Shown here one piece after another: positions 31,285 to 39,649 of a stretch of 45,518 nt of DNA (positions within the stretch are counted from its first letter, which is position 1; each line of letters starts with the position of its first letter). The stretch is from Spirochaetaceae bacterium (GTDB lineage: Bacteria > Spirochaetota > Spirochaetia > SZUA-6 > Bin103), in assembly GCA_028821475.1 (NCBI GenBank), contig JAPPGB010000099.1:1-45518 (forward strand). The letters run 5' to 3'. The position numbers and the translations under genes are program-made. Under the pieces are notes generated by a model. That model saw only the letters and a list, made by a program, of their open reading frames with translations. It did no database searches and was not told the DNA's origin.

Positions 31285-32349
31285 TCAGCGGCCCGGCCTG
31301 GCGCCGGCGGCGGACCAGCACTCGTCGACGAAGCGATACAGGTCGCTGATGCGGGTGCGCGACAGGGCGGTCAGGTGTACCAGCATCACGCCCGCGGTGC
31401 CGTGGTGCGGCGACTGCACCACCTTGCCGTACAGCGGAAGCCGTACCGCCTTGCCGAGCTGGAGCACCAGTCTCACCAGGCGGCCGGCGGCCACCGGCGC
31501 CACCGAGCGGACGCCGGCCCACTGGGCATCGAGGGACACCAGCGTGCCCGCGACCGTCGCATCGCGTCGCGCGCGTGATGCCGTGCTTGGCCCGGCCGCG
31601 GGAAGCGGAGGTTCGACCGTCAGCGGGGTGATCTCGCAGCGCCGCCTGCCGCCGCGCGGACGAACGGTTCCGGCCAGCGTGGTGCGGCGTGTGACCAGCA
31701 GGGCGCGCCGGCCGGCCACCCAGGCGCGGCCGAGCACGGTGGCGACGACACCGCCCTCACCACCGGCGGCCGAGGCCGGCCGGACCGTGACCTGCATGCC
31801 GGTTCGCAGCGGCGCCGCCTGGTGGTCCTGCGGCAAGGCGCACGCGAGTTCATCGCCGACGCCGGCGAGCAGACTGGTTTCGATGCTCGGCATCGTGGCG
31901 CGCGCGAGCGTGATCCGGTCGCCCTCCTGGAACGGAGACAGCGAGCGGACCGCGGCGGCGCCGCCGGCAGCCACCCGCGCCTTGATGGAAAGCAGCACGG
32001 CCAGCCGGTGGCGGTACAGGGCGCGGTCCGCCGAACCGGCGCCGCGCAGGGCAGCCGCGCCGCGTTGCAGGACGCCGTCGAGCAGGGCGCGGTCGCGGAA
32101 CAGCTCGTTCTCCTGGCGGAGGTGGCCGGCGCGCGCGAGGTGATGCAACACGCGCGCCTCCGCGCGGGTGAGACCCGCCCGGCGTGCCGCGTGCCACGTT
32201 GGCCGGTGTCGCTGCCCGCTGCCGCTGGTGCCGCCGGCAACCAGCACCGCGAGGACAGCGGCGATTGCCGCGCCGCCCCACCACATCACCTCGAAGTGGC
32301 CCGCCGCCAGGGCGGCCTCCAGAAGCTGCCGGGCGATCTCGATCACCAC
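31285..32349 (-). CDS. Membrane-anchored PilZ/YcgR-like protein
   Basis: 354 residues, beginning at GTG 32349. One transmembrane segment lies at about 22-42. A helical region follows, then a segment with FQEGDRITLARA, reminiscent of the flagellar-brake (YcgR-N) domain, and a C-terminal beta-rich part (RRDATVAGTLVSLD... AGVR) resembling PilZ. The canonical RxxxR and (D/N)xSxxG residues are only partly kept, so cyclic-di-GMP binding is uncertain. In spirochaetes a protein of this type commonly precedes tsaE. The gap to the upstream TPR gene is 6 bases. Confidence 0.55.
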   Translation of the reverse strand: MVIEIARQLLEAALAAGHFEVMWWGGAAIAAVLAVLVAGGTSGSGQRHRPTWHAARRAGLTRAEARVLHHLARAGHLRQENELFRDRALLDGVLQRGAAALRGAGSADRALYRHRLAVLLSIKARVAAGGAAAVRSLSPFQEGDRITLARATMPSIETSLLAGVGDELACALPQDHQAAPLRTGMQVTVRPASAAGGEGGVVATVLGRAWVAGRRALLVTRRTTLAGTVRPRGGRRRCEITPLTVEPPLPAAGPSTASRARRDATVAGTLVSLDAQWAGVRSVAPVAAGRLVRLVLQLGKAVRLPLYGKVVQSPHHGTAGVMLVHLTALSRTRISDLYRFVDECWSAAGARPGR

Positions 32350-32355
32350 GGGCCG

Positions 32356-33504
32356 CTACGCTCCGAGCTGGTGCAGATACCTGGGCGCCAGCGGGTCGTT
32401 GGGATCCAACTCGCGGATGGTGGCGAAGTAGCGGCGCGCATCGTCCAGCCGGCCCTGTTTCATTGCGAGGATCCCCATGTTGGAGATGATCTTGGTGTTC
32501 TCGGGGTCGAGTTGCAATGCCGAGCGCAGGTTGCGTTCGGCATCGTCGTAGCAGCGCAGCTCGAGGTTGCAGATCGCCAGCTCGTTGTGGGTGTCCGCCA
32601 GGCCGGCGGCATCCGCCTCCCGCCCCTGTGCCAGGACGCTCTCGAACGCCAGCCTGGCTTCCGCGAACGCGCCGCTGCGCCGCAGCCCCCAGCCGCGCAG
32701 GAAGTGCGCCTGCCAGACGTCCGGGTGGAGGTCGAGAAACCGCTCGATCTTGCGCAGCCCCTCGGCCTCGGAGCCGCCGCGGATCAGCTCGTAGGCGGCC
32801 CGGAAGCTGTCGTCCGCCAGCCCGTCGCTGGACATCTGGCGCAGGATCCGTTGTGCGTCGGCGCGTTGCTCGTCGTCCTTGCCGTGCCGGACGTACACCT
32901 CGAGATGCGGGCGGGCATCGGCGTAGCGGCGTTGGCCCAGGTAGAAGTGGGCCAGGTTGATGTGGGTTTCGGCATGCAGCGGATCCAGGTCCAGCACCCG
33001 GAAGTAGGCGCGCTCCGCGCTGCGGCGCAATCCGTCCGCGGTGTCGGCATTCTCCGCCGCCGCCTCGGTGTTCGCCCGCTCGACCGCTTGCGCGTGCTGC
33101 TCGTATGCGAAAGCGAGGTTGAGTCCGGCGCTGGTGTCGTCGGGATTGAGCCCGGTCAGCGCCAGGAACAGTTCCTCGGCAATTGCGAAGTCGCCGTTGT
33201 GCGCCTTGATGATGCCGGCCTCGGTCAGCTCCGCGGCGACGGTCGGCTTGGCGGCGCGGATGAAGCGGCGGAAGTAGGCCGCGTCGTCGTGGTGCGGATG
33301 ATAGGCCAGCACCTTGAGCATGGCGGCGATGGTGGCGTCCCAGGTAAGGTCTTCCGGGCTTACCGACGTGACCTCGGGTTCCAGCTCGATTGGCAGCGCG
33401 ACCGCCGGGTCTACCCGGAACTCCGCAAACTCGTAGTTGAAGTCTTCCGGGAGGGAAATGTATGCGATGCGCGCGAGCGGATGCGACGCGTCACTGTCTG
33501 CCAT
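32356..33504 (-). CDS. TPR repeat protein
   Basis: 382 residues with at least five tetratricopeptide-like units. Clear ones are ELFLALTGLNPDDTSAGLNL, then AYFRVLDLDPLHAETHINLA, AERNLRSALQLDPENTKIIS, and ARRYFATIRELDPNDPLAPR at the end. There is no signal peptide or membrane segment, so it is a cytoplasmic scaffold. It is the first gene of the operon with the PilZ-like gene, tsaE and tsaB. A 20-bp hairpin repeat array begins 25 bases upstream of the ATG. Confidence 0.88.
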   Translation of the reverse strand: MADSDASHPLARIAYISLPEDFNYEFAEFRVDPAVALPIELEPEVTSVSPEDLTWDATIAAMLKVLAYHPHHDDAAYFRRFIRAAKPTVAAELTEAGIIKAHNGDFAIAEELFLALTGLNPDDTSAGLNLAFAYEQHAQAVERANTEAAAENADTADGLRRSAERAYFRVLDLDPLHAETHINLAHFYLGQRRYADARPHLEVYVRHGKDDEQRADAQRILRQMSSDGLADDSFRAAYELIRGGSEAEGLRKIERFLDLHPDVWQAHFLRGWGLRRSGAFAEARLAFESVLAQGREADAAGLADTHNELAICNLELRCYDDAERNLRSALQLDPENTKIISNMGILAMKQGRLDDARRYFATIRELDPNDPLAPRYLHQLGA

Positions 33505-33528
33505 GGGTGAAAGATACTATTCGCCGGC

Positions 33529-33607
33529 TGTGCTTGCCACAGCCCGGTTGTGCTTGCCACAGCCCGGTTGTGCTTGCCACAGCCCGGTTGTGCTTGCCAC
33601 AGCCCGG
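33529..33607. repeat. Four tandem copies of a 20-bp hairpin-forming repeat
   Basis: Unit TGTGCTTGCCACAGCCCGGT at 33529-33548, 33549-33568 and 33569-33588, and a nearly complete fourth at 33589-33607, with no internal variation. Together with the preceding bases each unit forms GGCTGTG-CTTGC-CACAGCC (a G-T pair in later copies), so four hairpins can form in series. The array lies between zapA and the TPR gene, in the upstream region of the latter. Confidence 0.95.
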
Positions 33608-33643
33608 CGGCGACTCGCACACACGGCGGGACAGGTGTGCCCG

Positions 33644-34039
33644 CTACGGCCCGTCGGTGGGGCCGGAAGGCTCTGACCTTGGAGCGGCCTCCGGCGCGGC
33701 GCCCGGCACGGGTGGCGCGGGGTCGCGTGCGGCCACGTCTTGCGGCGGATTCAGCGCTCGGTCGATCTGCCCGATCAGCCGCGAGGCTACCTCTCCGGTC
33801 TTGCGCGCCTCCTCGGTCACCGTGCCGTTGATCATGCGCTCCTTGAACAGCTCGTCGACCACGTTGAGCGCGGCGACGATGGACACCTTGAGCGGGTCGC
33901 TCCAGGAGACCAGGGCGGCGGTGGCTTCGAGCCGCTCACGGTAATAGGTCATTACCTCGTTGAGATAGGCGGGATCCTCCTCGCTTCGGATAGTGAACGA
34001 GGTCCCTAACAGCTCCACGTGGGTAAGATGCTCCGCCAT
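33644..34039 (-). CDS. zapA: Cell division protein ZapA
   Basis: 131 residues. The N-terminal 95 residues are a ZapA domain: VELLGTSFTIRSEEDPAYLN is the beta-hairpin that binds FtsZ, and LKVSIVAALNVVDELFKER the dimerising helix. The C-terminus is a Pro/Ala-rich tail. ZapA bundles FtsZ filaments at the division site. The gene lies 18 bases after the coiled-coil gene at the end of the infC operon. Confidence 0.88.
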   Translation of the reverse strand: MAEHLTHVELLGTSFTIRSEEDPAYLNEVMTYYRERLEATAALVSWSDPLKVSIVAALNVVDELFKERMINGTVTEEARKTGEVASRLIGQIDRALNPPQDVAARDPAPPVPGAAPEAAPRSEPSGPTDGP

Positions 34040-34057
34040 CGCCTAGCTCACCGCTAC

Positions 34058-34543
34058 TCAGAAAATGTCGAGATCGTCGCCCTCTCTCCTGTTGGCATCG
34101 GCCTCCGCTTCGTCCGCGTCCGATTCATCGGCAGCGGGTGACTCTTCGTCGTGCGTGGGCGCCGCTTCGGCATCCGGTTCGGAACCGGCGTCGGCTTGTT
34201 CCGCGTCGGCGTCCGATACCGCCTCGGCATCGCCATCCGGTTCGCCGGCGGCGCCGATCTCCAGCTTGCCGAGCTGGGCGAGCGTGCGGCTGATGGTGGC
34301 CTCGATCTCCTCCTGCTCGGCCTGCAGGACGCTCAGCCGCTGCTGCAACTCGTCGCCTCTGCGGTCTGCCTCCTGCCGGGCGGTGTCGGACTCGGCCAGC
34401 CGGCGGTCCAGCTCGGCCGCGCGCTCCTTGGTGGCCGCCAGCGCGCCGCGCAGCGAGTCGTTGTCGGACCGCAACTCGCGCAGCATGACCAGGAGCCGGT
34501 CTACCCGGCTCTCCAGGTGGTGAATCTGTTCAACCGTGCTCAT
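34058..34543 (-). CDS. Coiled-coil protein with acidic tail, ZapB-like position
   Basis: 161 residues from ATG 34543, which overlaps the rplT stop (ATGA). Residues about 5-85 form a continuous heptad coiled coil (VEQIHHLESRVDRLLVMLRE onward); the remaining 75 residues are a Glu/Asp/Ala-rich acidic tail ending GDDLDIF. No catalytic domain. Sitting directly before zapA, it may be a ZapB-like division partner; this is inferred from position and architecture only. Confidence 0.75.
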   Translation of the reverse strand: MSTVEQIHHLESRVDRLLVMLRELRSDNDSLRGALAATKERAAELDRRLAESDTARQEADRRGDELQQRLSVLQAEQEEIEATISRTLAQLGKLEIGAAGEPDGDAEAVSDADAEQADAGSEPDAEAAPTHDEESPAADESDADEAEADANRREGDDLDIF

Positions 34544-34920
34544 GTCGTGCTCGCCGTCTCCTGGCGGCTCTGAATCGCCTCCCGCGCGACCTGTACCAGT
34601 TCGGCGAACGCGTCCGGATCCTGAATCGCCAGGTTGGAGAGTGCCTTGCGGTCCAGGCCCACCTGAGCGAGCGTCAGGCCATGCATGAACTCGGAGTAGC
34701 GCGTGCCCCGCTCGCGGCACGCCGCCGAAATCCGAGCGATCCACAACGTGCGGAACTCTCGCTTGCGCCGCCGCCGGTCACGGTAGGAGTAGGCGAGTGC
34801 CTTCGCCACCGCGTCCTTGGCGGGTCGAAACAACTTGCTTCGGCGCCCCCAGTAGCCCTTGGCTGACTTGAGGATCTTGCGCCGGCGGGCATGACGACGC
34901 CCGCTCCCGGCTCTCGGCAT
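34540..34920 (-). CDS. rplT: 50S ribosomal protein L20
   Basis: 126 residues, slightly longer than usual at the C-terminus. Typical blocks are RRKILKSAKGYWGRRSKLFR, AYSYRDRRRRKREFRTLWI and FMHGL. It binds 23S rRNA during early 50S assembly and in many bacteria represses its own infC-rpmI-rplT operon. Confidence 0.98.
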   Translation of the reverse strand: MPRAGSGRRHARRRKILKSAKGYWGRRSKLFRPAKDAVAKALAYSYRDRRRRKREFRTLWIARISAACRERGTRYSEFMHGLTLAQVGLDRKALSNLAIQDPDAFAELVQVAREAIQSRQETASTT

Positions 34921-35009
34921 GGACTACCTCTCTCTGCTGTAGTGTGCTCAGGACGGCACGAAACCGCGCATCCGCGAACCGCGTGCGACGGCGTGCGTCA
35001 ACAATACGC

Positions 35010-35210
35010 TCACCGAGCGTACGGGACCAGTTGCCGCGCCCGCCGGGCTTCCGCGGGACTGATGATCGCGGCCTGGCGCAGCTTCCTCTTTCGCTTGCGG
35101 CCCTTCTTGGTGAGGATATGCCGCAGCCCCTGCTTCTTGTACTTGACCTTGCCGCTGCCGGTGATCGAATACCGTTTCGCGGCGCTCTTACGCGTTTTGA
35201 TTTTTGGCAC
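35010..35210 (-). CDS. rpmI: 50S ribosomal protein L35
   Basis: 66 residues, full length: [20 protein letters not shown], then [11 protein letters not shown]. Its start lies 23 bases inside the end of infC, indicating translational coupling. Confidence 0.98.
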   Translation of the reverse strand: MPKIKTRKSAAKRYSITGSGKVKYKKQGLRHILTKKGRKRKRKLRQAAIISPAEARRARQLVPYAR

Positions 35211-35790
35211 GGTTCGTCTCTCTTCTTGGCTGAGGCGCGGGAGCCGCGTTGGCGGCTGCCCGGGCTACCGCCTTGGCTGCTGCGCCGGGGCTGAGAAACA
35301 TCGACATGAACCGGCCTTCCATCTGCGGCCGGCGCTCCAGTACAGCAAAGTCCGCCAGGATGTCGAGGATCCGGCCAAGCACCCCGCGCCCGATTTCGGT
35401 ATGGGCGAGTTCGCGCCCGCGAAACCGGATCGTGACCTTCACCTTGTTGCCCTCTTCAAGGAACTGCCGCACCTGCCGGGCCTTGAACTGCAGGTCGTGC
35501 TTCTCGATCTTGGGCTGCATGCGAATCTCCTTGAGCTTGCCAAGCTTCTGCTTGCGCTTCGACTCCTTGATTCGCTTCTCCTGTTCGAACTTGTACTTGC
35601 CGTAGTCGAGTATCTTGCATACCGGCGGCCGCGCCATCGGGGACACCTCTACCAGGTCCAAGCCCTCGTTGCGCGCCAGCTCCATCGCCTGCTCGGTCGC
35701 GATCACGCCCGTCTGCCGCCCATCTCCGCTGATGAGCCGCACTTCCGGAACGCGAATCATGTCGTTTATTCTCAGTCTGCGTTCGGCCAA
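35188..35790 (-). CDS. infC: Translation initiation factor IF-3
   Basis: 200 residues. It binds the 30S subunit and enforces start codon fidelity. [37 protein letters not shown] and [12 protein letters not shown] are the family signatures; the C-terminus has an Ala/Pro-rich extension of about 25 residues. The start codon is TTG at 35790 with a strong GAGGAGG ribosome binding site. A rare start codon is typical of infC, where it underlies autoregulation by IF-3. Confidence 0.97.
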   Translation of the reverse strand: MAERRLRINDMIRVPEVRLISGDGRQTGVIATEQAMELARNEGLDLVEVSPMARPPVCKILDYGKYKFEQEKRIKESKRKQKLGKLKEIRMQPKIEKHDLQFKARQVRQFLEEGNKVKVTIRFRGRELAHTEIGRGVLGRILDILADFAVLERRPQMEGRFMSMFLSPGAAAKAVARAAANAAPAPQPRRETNRAKNQNA

Positions 35791-35896
35791 TCGACCTCCT
35801 CAGGACGCGCCGGTACTCTGCGGGCACTCGTTCGCGCCGGATTGCTCATCCTATCTCCGCCGGAGGACCGCCTGCGCGGCTCCGCCGATCGGAGTC

Positions 35897-35926
35897 AGTA
35901 TAGCAAGAGGCGCGCCGGGTGGTCAA
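35897..35926 (-). promoter_or_regulatory. Sigma-70 promoter of the infC operon
   Basis: TTGACC (35921-35926), 18-base spacer, TATACT (35897-35902) on the minus strand: 5 of 6 consensus matches in each box. The leader is about 100 bases and starts with a CTCCG-CCGAT-CGGAG hairpin (35880-35894), which might take part in L20- or IF-3-type control. Confidence 0.75.
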
Positions 35927-35949
35927 AGCGTACGGGCCGTTCAGTCCGT

Positions 35950-36615
35950 TCAGCTTCGCGCCCCGGTGCCGGACAGCACGAACAACACCTCGGTGGCGCG
36001 CCAGTTGGCGAACAGCGGACTGATGGTACCGCGTTTCGATATCGCGATCTCCTTGAGAATGGCAACGCCCTTGTCGGTGCAGTAGTCGAGGAAGTCCTTG
36101 CGCGTACACAGGTGGATGTTGGGGGTATTGTACCACATGTACGGCAGGTCGCGCGTGACCGGCATCCTCCCGCTGAACAGGAATTGCAGGCGCACGCGAA
36201 AATACCCGAAGTTCGGGAACGACACGATGGCGTGCTTGCCGACGCGCAGCATCTCCTCCAGGACCAGCAGCGGGCGGTGCGTCGCCTGCAAGGTCTGATT
36301 GAGAATCACGTACTCGTAGCTGCCGGTTGCGTAGTCGCGCAGCCCCTCGTCCAGGTCGCCCTGGAACACCGAGATGCCGCGCGAGATGCTCTCGATGATC
36401 ATCGACTCCTTGATGTCGACGCCGCGCCCGCGCACCTGCTTGGCGGCGATGAGCCGGTGCAGCAGTTCGCCGTCGCCACAGCCCAGGTCCAGGACGTTGC
36501 TGCCGTGCGGCACCAGCTTGACGATCTCGTCGTAGTCGATGTGCGGCAGTCCCGACTTGGCCGACCGGGCTGACTTGCCCGCCTGGCCTGGCTGTGCCGA
36601 CGGCGGGGTGCTCAT
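35950..36615 (-). CDS. metW: Methionine biosynthesis protein MetW
   Basis: 221 residues. A SAM-methyltransferase-like fold with VLDLGCGDGELL as motif I and ILNQTLQATHRPLLVLEEML, the characteristic MetW block, followed by ISFPNFGYF-like and MPYMWYNTPNIH-like segments. MetW activates MetX homoserine acyltransferase in bacteria where the pair occurs. Its ATG overlaps the metX stop (ATGA). The first 25 residues form a Ser/Ala-rich extension. Confidence 0.93.
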   Translation of the reverse strand: MSTPPSAQPGQAGKSARSAKSGLPHIDYDEIVKLVPHGSNVLDLGCGDGELLHRLIAAKQVRGRGVDIKESMIIESISRGISVFQGDLDEGLRDYATGSYEYVILNQTLQATHRPLLVLEEMLRVGKHAIVSFPNFGYFRVRLQFLFSGRMPVTRDLPYMWYNTPNIHLCTRKDFLDYCTDKGVAILKEIAISKRGTISPLFANWRATEVLFVLSGTGARS

Positions 36616-37799
36616 TGGCGGCGCTGCCTTACGCCGGCCAGGAACGAATCGATGATGCGCGTCTGGCGCTCGGTTTCTATCAGGAACGAGTCGTGGCCGT
36701 GCGGGCTGTCGATCTCGACGTAGGAGACGTCGTTGCCGGCCTTGGTGAGGGCGCTGACGATCGCCTTCGACTGGCGCGACGGATACAGCCAGTCGGAGGT
36801 GAACGAGACCAGCAGGAACTTGGCGCGGCTTGAACCGAAGGCGGCGGCCAGCCCGCCGGGCCGCCCGTTCAGGTCGTAGTAGTCCATCGCCTTGGTGATG
36901 TACAAGTAGGCGTTGGCATCGAACTGTTCGGCGAACTGGCGCCCCTTGTAGTCGAGGTAGCTCTCCACCTCGAATTCGTGCGAGAAGCCGTACTCGAACT
37001 GGTCCCGTTCCTGCAGCTTGCGGCCGAAGCGCTTGCCGAGCGACTCGTCGGACAGGTAGGTGAGGTGGCCCACCATGCGCGCCGTGGCCAGGCCGCGCCG
37101 GGGATGGTCGCGCCCGTAGTAGTCGCCGGCGTGCCAGCTCGGATCGGTGGTGATCGCGTTGCGGCCGATGGCGTGGAAGGCGATGCCCTGGGCGGAGATG
37201 GTGGCGGTGGAAGCGAGAATGATCGCCGACTGCACCATCTCCGGAAAGCGTACCGTCCACTCCAGCGCCTGCATGCCGCCCATCGAACCACCGGCGACGC
37301 AGTAGATCTGCTCCAGGCCGAGGTGGCGCACCAGTTCGCGCTGTGCGGTGACCATGTCGCCGATGGTGATGACCGGGAACTGCAGCCCGTATGGCTTGCC
37401 GGTGGCAGGATCGATCGACGCCGGCCCGGTGCTGCCGTGACAGCCGCCGATGAAGTTGGAGCACACCACGTGGTAACGGTCGGTATCGAACGCCTTGCCG
37501 GGGCCGATCATCGGATCCCACCAGCCGGGGCGGCGGTCGTCGGGGGCGTGGTAGCCGGCCGCGTGGTGGCTCGCCGACGTGGCGTGGAATACCAGCACCG
37601 CGTTGTCGCGCGCGGCGTTCAACTCGCCGTACGTCTCGTAGCGCAGGTTGACGGGGCCGAGGGTCCGGCCGCTTTCGAGCGTCATCCGGTCGGGCGGTTC
37701 GGCAAACCGGAAGTCGTGCGGCTCCACCAGGCCGACCGAGTTCGGATGCTGCCACGGCTGCGGCGAAACCGGGGAGGTGGATCTTGAAGTGCGGCTCAT
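36612..37799 (-). CDS. metX: Homoserine O-acyltransferase MetX
   Basis: 395-residue alpha/beta hydrolase-fold enzyme that acylates homoserine (usually with acetyl-CoA) in methionine synthesis. The catalytic triad is visible: Ser172 in GGSMGG, Asp336 in FTSDWLYP, His369 in HGHDSFL. NFIGGCHGSTGP is the substrate loop. Acetyl versus succinyl donor cannot be decided from these motifs alone. Cotranscribed with metW; metK at 4-5 kb continues the methionine/SAM route. Confidence 0.95.
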   Translation of the reverse strand: MSRTSRSTSPVSPQPWQHPNSVGLVEPHDFRFAEPPDRMTLESGRTLGPVNLRYETYGELNAARDNAVLVFHATSASHHAAGYHAPDDRRPGWWDPMIGPGKAFDTDRYHVVCSNFIGGCHGSTGPASIDPATGKPYGLQFPVITIGDMVTAQRELVRHLGLEQIYCVAGGSMGGMQALEWTVRFPEMVQSAIILASTATISAQGIAFHAIGRNAITTDPSWHAGDYYGRDHPRRGLATARMVGHLTYLSDESLGKRFGRKLQERDQFEYGFSHEFEVESYLDYKGRQFAEQFDANAYLYITKAMDYYDLNGRPGGLAAAFGSSRAKFLLVSFTSDWLYPSRQSKAIVSALTKAGNDVSYVEIDSPHGHDSFLIETERQTRIIDSFLAGVRQRRQ

Positions 37800-37863
37800 A
37801 GGTGGAAAATGAATCGGCGCGGCGAACGGCGGCGTACGCTTCCAACGCGCGGCAAGTAGCGGT

Positions 37864-37893
37864 ACTTTACGGCCATCATTCGTAATCAGTCAA
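37864..37893 (-). promoter_or_regulatory. Promoter candidate for metXW
   Basis: TTGACT (37888-37893), 18-base spacer, TAAAGT (37864-37869) on the minus strand. The leader would be about 58 bases, too short for a known SAM riboswitch. Confidence 0.5.
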
Positions 37894-37967
37894 TCCGCAT
37901 CACTGCTTCTCGCACCAGGATCGACCGCTCCGATGCGCGTGCTCGGCGGGGCTCGGGGGCCCGGCAC

Positions 37968-39038
37968 GTGCCACGCGGTGCTGCGTTCAGGCGCGCCTTC
38001 CGCATCTGGCCCGGAGCGCTCGCACCGCGCGGCGCGACCGTCCCGGCGGTGCGCCGCCCCCGGCTCCGGCCGGTGCGCCGGGGGCGCAAGTTCTGCGCCG
38101 CGGCGCTCACGCTGCTGGCGGTCGGCTGCGCCTCCGGACCGGCGGCGCGGCCGGCACACGATGCGGTGGGGCCGGCCCCGGCCGACGCACAACTGGTCGT
38201 TACCGTGCGCCATCCGCTGCTCGACGACCTGTTCGCGCACTTCGACGTGAACGCCCTGCTGCCGCGCGGAGTGGAAACCGATGCGGAGACGTTGTCCGCC
38301 TCCACCGATCGCCTGGTGCTGGCCGTACGCCCGGCGGAGCGTGGGGCGACGCTGGCGCTGGTGCCCGCGGGCCGCTATCCGGCACAGATGATGGGCTGGC
38401 AACTGCACCTGAGCGATTTCGCCTTTCAGACCGTGGACGACAGCGGCGTGCGCCACTATTGGAGCAACCCGATCACCGGATTCGGCATCCTGGTGTTCCC
38501 GAACCTGATCTTCATGTTCTGGGTCGATCCCTACCTGGTCGATGTGTCCGACCCTTCCGACCCGGAGGTGCGGGAAATGATTCGCATCGCGCTGGAGGGA
38601 GCGCCGGTGGAGATTCACCCGGCGGCGTCGGACCGCAGCGGGGCACACCTGTTCGCCTACCTGACCGACACCGTTGCCCTGGCCGAGCAGTTCGATCCCG
38701 CGATCGGCCCGGCGGCCGCGCGCGTGCCGACGCAGGCGGCCTGGCTGGCCGGGCGCGTCCCGGAGAGCGCCGGCGAAGAGGTGGCGCTGGTGGGGGGGCT
38801 CGCCGTGGAGGCCGACGACCCGGAGCCGTTCGTGGCCCTGACCCGGTTGCTGCTGGTAACCCTCCTGCGCCAGTTCGACTTGCTGTCCGCGGCCCGGCTG
38901 CGCGGGGTGGAGGTGTCGGCCACGGAAGAGGGCACCATCGACTTCCGCGGCTTGCGGATTCCGCGGCCGGTGATGGTGCGGTTGTTGGGAGCGATGCTCG
39001 GCGACGAGGAGCCGGGAGAGGACGATGCGGAGCAGTGA
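37968..39038 (+). CDS. Predicted lipoprotein of unknown function
   Basis: Up to 356 residues. A basic stretch (RRGRK), a short hydrophobic core and the lipobox LLAVGCAS put the lipidated Cys at residue 54 counting from GTG 37968. The true start is more likely GTG 38049 or 38073, which would give a normal signal peptide length. The mature protein contains a hydrophobic FGILVFPNLIFMFWVDPYLV stretch in its middle and acidic ends; no known domain recognised. The stop overlaps hisH by 14 bases, so it shares a transcript with hisHF. Confidence 0.7.
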   Translation: MPRGAAFRRAFRIWPGALAPRGATVPAVRRPRLRPVRRGRKFCAAALTLLAVGCASGPAARPAHDAVGPAPADAQLVVTVRHPLLDDLFAHFDVNALLPRGVETDAETLSASTDRLVLAVRPAERGATLALVPAGRYPAQMMGWQLHLSDFAFQTVDDSGVRHYWSNPITGFGILVFPNLIFMFWVDPYLVDVSDPSDPEVREMIRIALEGAPVEIHPAASDRSGAHLFAYLTDTVALAEQFDPAIGPAAARVPTQAAWLAGRVPESAGEEVALVGGLAVEADDPEPFVALTRLLLVTLLRQFDLLSAARLRGVEVSATEEGTIDFRGLRIPRPVMVRLLGAMLGDEEPGEDDAEQ

Positions 39039-39648
39039 CGAACTGGTAATTGTCGACTACGAGGCGGGAAACCTGCGCAGCGTGGAGCTCGCGGTGTCCC
39101 ACCTCGGCGCCGGCGCGGTGACCAGCGGCGATCCGGAACGCGTGCGCCGCGCACGGCGGGTGATATTCCCGGGCGTCGGCGGCGCCGATGCCGCAATGGC
39201 GGTGTTGCGCAGCCGCGGGTTGGATGAGGCGCTGCGCGAAGTGCACCGGGAGGGCCGGCCGATGCTGGGAATCTGCGTCGGCTGCCAGGTGGTGTTCGAC
39301 TCCTCCGAGGAAGGACCGACCGACTGTCTGGGCCTGGTCCCGGGCCGGGTGACGCGGCTGCTCCCGGCGCCCGGTCGCAAGGTGCCGCACATGGGCTGGA
39401 ACGTGGTGCGGCAGCGCCGCGCCCATCCGGTGGTGGCCGGCATCGCGGACGGCGCCCGCTTCTACTTCGTGCACTCCTTCAGCGTCATGCCGGCCGCGGG
39501 CGATGCCACCGTCGGGGCAACCTGGTACGGGCGGGAGTTCGCCGCCATCGTCGCCGTCGGCAACATCGTGGCTACCCAGTTCCACGCCGAAAAGTCGGGC
39601 CACTGGGGACTGCGGCTGCTGGACAATTTCTTGTCCTGGAACCCGTGA
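39025..39648 (+). CDS. hisH: Imidazole glycerol phosphate synthase glutaminase subunit HisH
   Basis: 207-residue class I glutamine amidotransferase. Nucleophile Cys84 lies in LGICVGCQ (usually GICLGMQ), with His187 and Glu189 in FHAEKSG. It delivers ammonia to HisF in histidine/AICAR biosynthesis. VPHMGWNVV is the conserved HisH block. GGGAGAGG just upstream of ATG 39025 is a good ribosome binding site. No other his genes are in the window. Confidence 0.93.
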   Translation: MRSSDELVIVDYEAGNLRSVELAVSHLGAGAVTSGDPERVRRARRVIFPGVGGADAAMAVLRSRGLDEALREVHREGRPMLGICVGCQVVFDSSEEGPTDCLGLVPGRVTRLLPAPGRKVPHMGWNVVRQRRAHPVVAGIADGARFYFVHSFSVMPAAGDATVGATWYGREFAAIVAVGNIVATQFHAEKSGHWGLRLLDNFLSWNP

Positions 39649-39649
39649 C

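Noticed and set aside
33529-33607. Possible CRISPR array
   Set aside because: Units are contiguous 20-mers without spacers, and no cas genes are present.
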